In this document: positions 13,958 through 14,702 of the stretch, one piece after another
Layout of the letters: every line of letters begins with the position of its first letter
Position numbering within the stretch: position 1 is the first letter of the stretch
From: Candidatus Helarchaeota archaeon
Lineage (GTDB): Archaea; Asgardarchaeota; Lokiarchaeia; Helarchaeales; JABXJV01
Assembly (NCBI GenBank): GCA_013375355.1
Contig: JABXJV010000163.1
Span: 1 to 14,702 of the forward strand
DNA: 14,702 nucleotides
Reading direction: 5' to 3'
Notes under the pieces: generated by a model
Seen by the model: only the letters and a program-made list of their open reading frames with translations
Database searches by the model: none
Told to the model about the DNA's origin: nothing
Made by a program: the position numbers and the translations under genes

Positions 13958-13971
13958 TAGAATTTATTCTA
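13958..13971. terminator. bidirectional hairpin between moaE and nitroreductase genes
   Basis: TAGAAT (13958-13963) and ATTCTA (13966-13971) form a perfect six-base stem with a two-base loop, between convergent genes and overlapping the TAG stop of the nitroreductase. An A-run lies just upstream, which is a T-run for minus-strand transcripts. Confidence 0.45.
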
Positions 13972-14517
13972 GCTAGAAAAAGTTTCATATGAAATTATTT
14001 TTTCTAAAGGCTTTCTGGATGGAGGTAGATGGAAAGCTTCTTCTGGTGGGTCTATAGGATAGCCTAATGGAGTCATTGTAATTATCACGTACTTTTCTGG
14101 GATTTTTAATATTTCCTTTACTGGTATTACAACTTTTTCTGGAGCCGTAGGCCACCAAGCTGAAAAACAAGTTCCGAGTCCTCTTGCCCAAGCTTCAAGC
14201 ATTAAATTTTGGGTTGCTAATGAGCCGTCAATTATATGCCACATTTTTTTTGAATTACCCAAAACTACAATTAGAACAGGGGCTAGCCTTAAAAAATTTT
14301 GAAATTCTCTATAAGGAATCAATTCTACAATTTTTTCCATTGTTTCCTTATTTTTAATAATAATAAATTTCCATGGTTGAGAATTCCCACCTGAAGGTGC
14401 CCATTTTGCTGCTTCCAGCACTCCCATTATATCTTCATCTGGGACCGAGTCTTGTTTAAATTTCCTACAACTTCGCCTTGACTTAATCAAATCCAGAATA
14501 CTCTTTTTAGTTTCCAA
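13969..14517 (-). CDS. nitroreductase-family FMN oxidoreductase
   Basis: The protein is 182 aa from TTG 14517. Motifs are SRRSCRKF near the N terminus (FMN phosphate contacts), APSGGNSQPWKF, GLGTCFSAWW and the C-terminal PLGYP. It binds FMN as a homodimer and transfers electrons from NAD(P)H to nitro compounds, quinones or other acceptors; the substrate is not predictable. I prefer TTG 14517 because GGAG (14526-14529) lies eight bases upstream and the family starts at that point. The longer frame from ATG 14556 adds 13 residues that overlap a TATA-like element (TGATATATC). Confidence 0.88.
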   Translation of the reverse strand: METKKSILDLIKSRRSCRKFKQDSVPDEDIMGVLEAAKWAPSGGNSQPWKFIIIKNKETMEKIVELIPYREFQNFLRLAPVLIVVLGNSKKMWHIIDGSLATQNLMLEAWARGLGTCFSAWWPTAPEKVVIPVKEILKIPEKYVIITMTPLGYPIDPPEEAFHLPPSRKPLEKIISYETFSS

Positions 14518-14635
14518 ACAAAAATCTCCTTCATAATACTTTAATAGATATATCATTAAAATCTATTAATTTTTTCCCTCTTGAAAATCCCAATTTGGAA
14601 AAAGGAAACTTATATTTAAGCTATTACCCAAACTT

Positions 14636-14702
14636 TCACATAATTTGTTTTACTTCTTTTTTTAAACCCTTTATCTTTACAGGAGCACGTGGTGGGCATC
14701 TA
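14636..14702 (-). CDS. C-terminal end of an unidentified protein, cut by the window edge
   Basis: A minus-strand frame is open from the edge to TGA 14636-14638 and reads RCPPRAPVKIKGLKKEVKQI plus a final Met. Codons such as CCA CCA CGT GCT CCT are GC-richer than the local spacer, as expected for coding sequence, and the basic helical ending is typical of a C terminus. The Cys-Pro-Pro is reminiscent of the terminus of NuoB-like iron-sulfur subunits, but that is too little for an assignment. It lies upstream of the nitroreductase gene on the same strand. Confidence 0.45.
   Translation of the reverse strand, partial: RCPPRAPVKIKGLKKEVKQIM

Overview
The window looks like the chromosome of an archaeon with an AT-rich genome. 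Several genes are preceded by GGTGA or GAGG ribosome binding sites and A/T-rich TATA-like boxes, and the gene families are archaeal or typical of anaerobes: a TrmB-type regulator, a corrinoid protein with an MtaA-like methyltransferase, superoxide reductase with rubredoxin, and MoaD/MoaE. The leucine-rich repeat protein, the long coiled-coil proteins and the low GC would suit a Lokiarchaeia-like Asgard archaeon, but nothing here proves that. No ribosomal RNA, tRNA, CRISPR array, transposase or integrase is visible.

Layout. (1) 157..3567 (-): a large secreted, membrane-anchored surface protein with beta-helix-type repeats, three tandem Ig-like repeats, one C-terminal membrane helix and a SHOCT-like cytoplasmic tail. 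(2) 3752..7239 (+), divergent from it: a two-gene operon. It encodes a TrmB-like protein whose winged-helix domain and C-terminal sensor domain are separated by about 670 residues of coiled coil, followed by a translationally coupled small coiled-coil protein. (3) 7317..8321: an LRR gene flanked on both sides by related sequence. The upstream copy is the tail and 3' flank of a second LRR gene whose repeat part is missing, with its own TATA-like box and TTG start. (4) 8324..8941 (-): superoxide reductase followed by rubredoxin, an oxygen-defence pair. (5) 8942..9452: a long AT-rich non-coding region with a cluster of inverted ATGTTAAA motifs around the promoter of a small zinc-finger-like gene (9453..9647). 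(6) 9819..10739 (+) and 10760..11251 (-), convergent: an unknown Cys4 protein carrying three copies of a short amphipathic motif, and an unknown membrane protein. (7) 11431..13168 (+): corrinoid protein and MtaA/UroD-family methyltransferase. (8) 13300..13939 (+): MoaD and MoaE, overlapping by 11 nt. (9) 13969..14517 (-): nitroreductase, preceded by the last codons of another minus-strand gene at the window edge.

How the parts work together. The right third (11.4-14.5 kb) is core anaerobic metabolism: methyl transfer through a corrinoid protein, synthesis of the Mo/W pterin cofactor and an FMN oxidoreductase. The SOR-rubredoxin pair would detoxify superoxide. The left half is accessory: surface display, very long coiled coils with a DNA-binding head, and LRR duplication. 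Its genes mostly use TTG starts, while the conserved metabolic genes mostly use ATG. The best candidate for something undescribed is the coupled pair at 3752..7239. The LRR-tail remnant and the three-motif Cys4 protein come next.
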